DNA of 5,853 nt from contig JAJZFQ010000308.1 of assembly GCA_021805275.1 (NCBI GenBank), forward strand, positions 1 to 5,853, in the 5' to 3' direction. Position 1 is the stretch's first letter; each line of letters begins with the position of its first letter. Shown in pieces: positions 4,956 to 5,853 of this stretch. A program made the position numbers and the translations under genes. The notes under the pieces are model-generated. The model saw only the letters and a program-made list of their open reading frames with translations, had not been told where the DNA came from and ran no database searches. The stretch comes from Pseudomonadota bacterium (GTDB lineage: Bacteria; Pseudomonadota; Gammaproteobacteria; Steroidobacterales; Steroidobacteraceae).

Positions 4956-5853
4956 TTAGACGGAGTTTGATCGACGTGTTGCATTCTGCGCGCATACTCG
5001 TTGGGGGACAAGTCTCCGAGTGATGAGTGCAGACGGACGGGGTTGTAAAAATCCGTGGATATGCTGCGCGATCGCTCGATGAGCTTCTTGCCTTGTGGCA
5101 TGCGGCGGTGTCGCTTCCTCAGCCTGCAGTGTCGCGAAGAGGCTCTCCGAAACTGCATTGTCCGAGCATTTGCCGTTGCGACTCATGCGGGCCACCATGC
5201 CGAGCACGCCGAGCGCCTCGCGGAAATCGTCTCGCGTACTGACTGGCGCGGTCGGAGTGGAACAGCGTGCCGGGCGGCGGTGGATCGAGATGGCAGGCAG
5301 TGCGCACCGCATTGAGCACCCGCTCATTGGGCATGCGATCCGAGAGGCTGTGGCCCGAGCCCCTGGCGGGTCTGCAGAGCAAGGATGACCGCCAGATTCC
5401 GCCAGCCCTCGCGAGTAGCGACGTAGGGGATGTCGCTCGCCCTGGCGCACACGGCGTCATCGACGCTAAAGCGCCTCTGCAGGACGTTCGGGGGTTGGTG
5501 CGCCGATGGGCGCGGTCGGTCGTGTGCGGCACGAATCGGCCTTTGCGCACGCCTCGCAGGCCTTCCTCGCGCATCACTGGCGATGGAGAGGCGTCAAAAT
5601 GTCGAGCCGAGCGGCGGATGCGGTGGAGGCCCGGATCCAGGCGGGTCCACTCAAGCTTCTGGGTGGACCGCGGGTTGTGGTGAGCGCTGGGTCGAGCCGC
5701 TGTGGTGAGATTGCGCGCACGCAGGCGCGGCCTCGGTCTTTCCAAGTCAAGGACGTTGCGGTGGAGAACTCGGGACGATTCCTGGCGGAGTCGCCGCAGC
5801 GCCTCCTGCAGATCACCCAGATCAATGAGTGCACTGCATGGCGGCGGTGCGAG
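4940..5853 (-). pseudogene. IS3-family transposase OrfB (plus possible OrfA tail), multiply frameshifted
   Basis: The catalytic core of an rve-type integrase is spread over several frames on the - strand. In order: MREEGLRGVRKGRFVPHTTD (about 5515-5575); after a break near 5490-5494, RRFSVDDAVCARASDIPYV and TREGW with the first Asp (5434-5432); after a break near 5354-5356, SLSDRMPNERVLNAVRTA and LFHSDRASQYA with the second Asp (5253-5251); after a break near 5231-5233, DDFREALGVLGMV and SDNAVSESLFATLQAE with the Glu (5147-5145); after a break in the T-run 5047-5051, FYNPVRLHSSLGDLSPNEY to TAG 4942-4940. All three DDE residues survive. Restoring two lost bases at the third break gives exactly D-35-E, the IS3 hallmark. 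Upstream, DLQEALRRLRQESSRVL (about 5770-5825) resembles the coiled-coil end of OrfA. No active transposase can be made from this copy. Confidence 0.82.
5644..5669. repeat. 7-bp perfect inverted repeat inside the IS3 remnant
   Basis: GGTCCAC (5644-5650) and GTGGACC (5663-5669) are perfect reverse complements across a 12-base loop that contains AAGCTT. It falls in the part of the IS3 remnant where no transposase homology could be read, between the OrfA-like tail and the OrfB core. It may mark a deletion junction or be a chance palindrome. Confidence 0.3.

Larger units (their letters stand above)
4929..5853 (-). mobile_element. IS3-family insertion sequence remnant, extends past window
   Basis: About 925 bases at the right edge are the 3' portion of an IS3-family element, transcribed leftwards. 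They run from a possible OrfA C-terminus near the window edge through the OrfB integrase-like catalytic core to the putative tip at 4929. Intact elements of the family are about 1.2-1.5 kb with two overlapping frames. Here the OrfB N-terminal region appears largely missing or unrecognisable between about 5575 and 5740. The element ends 46 bases upstream of the methyltransferase start, so its insertion may have separated that gene from its original promoter and neighbours. Confidence 0.75.

Noticed and set aside
1..5853. CRISPR arrays, tRNA or rRNA genes, toxin-antitoxin pairs, or defence systems
   Set aside because: No regularly spaced repeats, no cloverleaf or rRNA sequence and no paired small genes with toxin or antitoxin features were seen on either strand.

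Overview
The window is high-G+C bacterial chromosome, about two-thirds G+C by eye outside one gene. It looks proteobacterial from its secreted YncE-type protein, its amidase and its IS3 and IS4 remnants, but nothing fixes the genus. It falls into a housekeeping-like left half and a decayed accessory right half.

Left half, all on the + strand. Positions 1-1338 hold the 3' part of an amidase-signature hydrolase whose start lies outside the window; its Lys-Ser-Ser catalytic triad is intact. A spacer of about 340 bases follows. It carries a plausible sigma-70-like promoter with a perfect 7-bp dyad at the predicted start of transcription, and it leads to an exported YncE-like beta-propeller protein (about 1679-2698). 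The two genes show no obvious metabolic link. A 12-bp imperfect inverted repeat with a 48-base loop lies just after the propeller gene.

Right half. From about 2786 to 4081 one open frame joins an unrecognised hydrophobic, multi-helix segment to the C-terminal part of an IS4-family transposase. The transposase part has lost its N-terminal region and first catalytic Asp, reads Gln where the catalytic Glu should be, and appears to carry two compensating indels, so it is dead. On the - strand, 4139-4882 encodes an intact SAM-dependent methyltransferase with an N-terminal Cys4 zinc-finger-like segment. It is visibly lower in G+C than its neighbours and resembles methyltransferases found in surface-glycan loci. 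Just upstream of its start, from about 4929 to the window edge, lies an IS3-family element on the - strand. Its transposase is broken into different frames by four recognisable frame breaks, yet the DDE residues and the exact D-35-E spacing can be rebuilt.

Overall, the right half is an accessory patch: one apparently functional, foreign-looking methyltransferase between two dead insertion sequences of different families. I do not see evidence for a new defence, secretion or biosynthetic system. The most useful observations are the fossil record in the two IS remnants, the hydrophobic-transposase chimera, and the dyad at the putative promoter.
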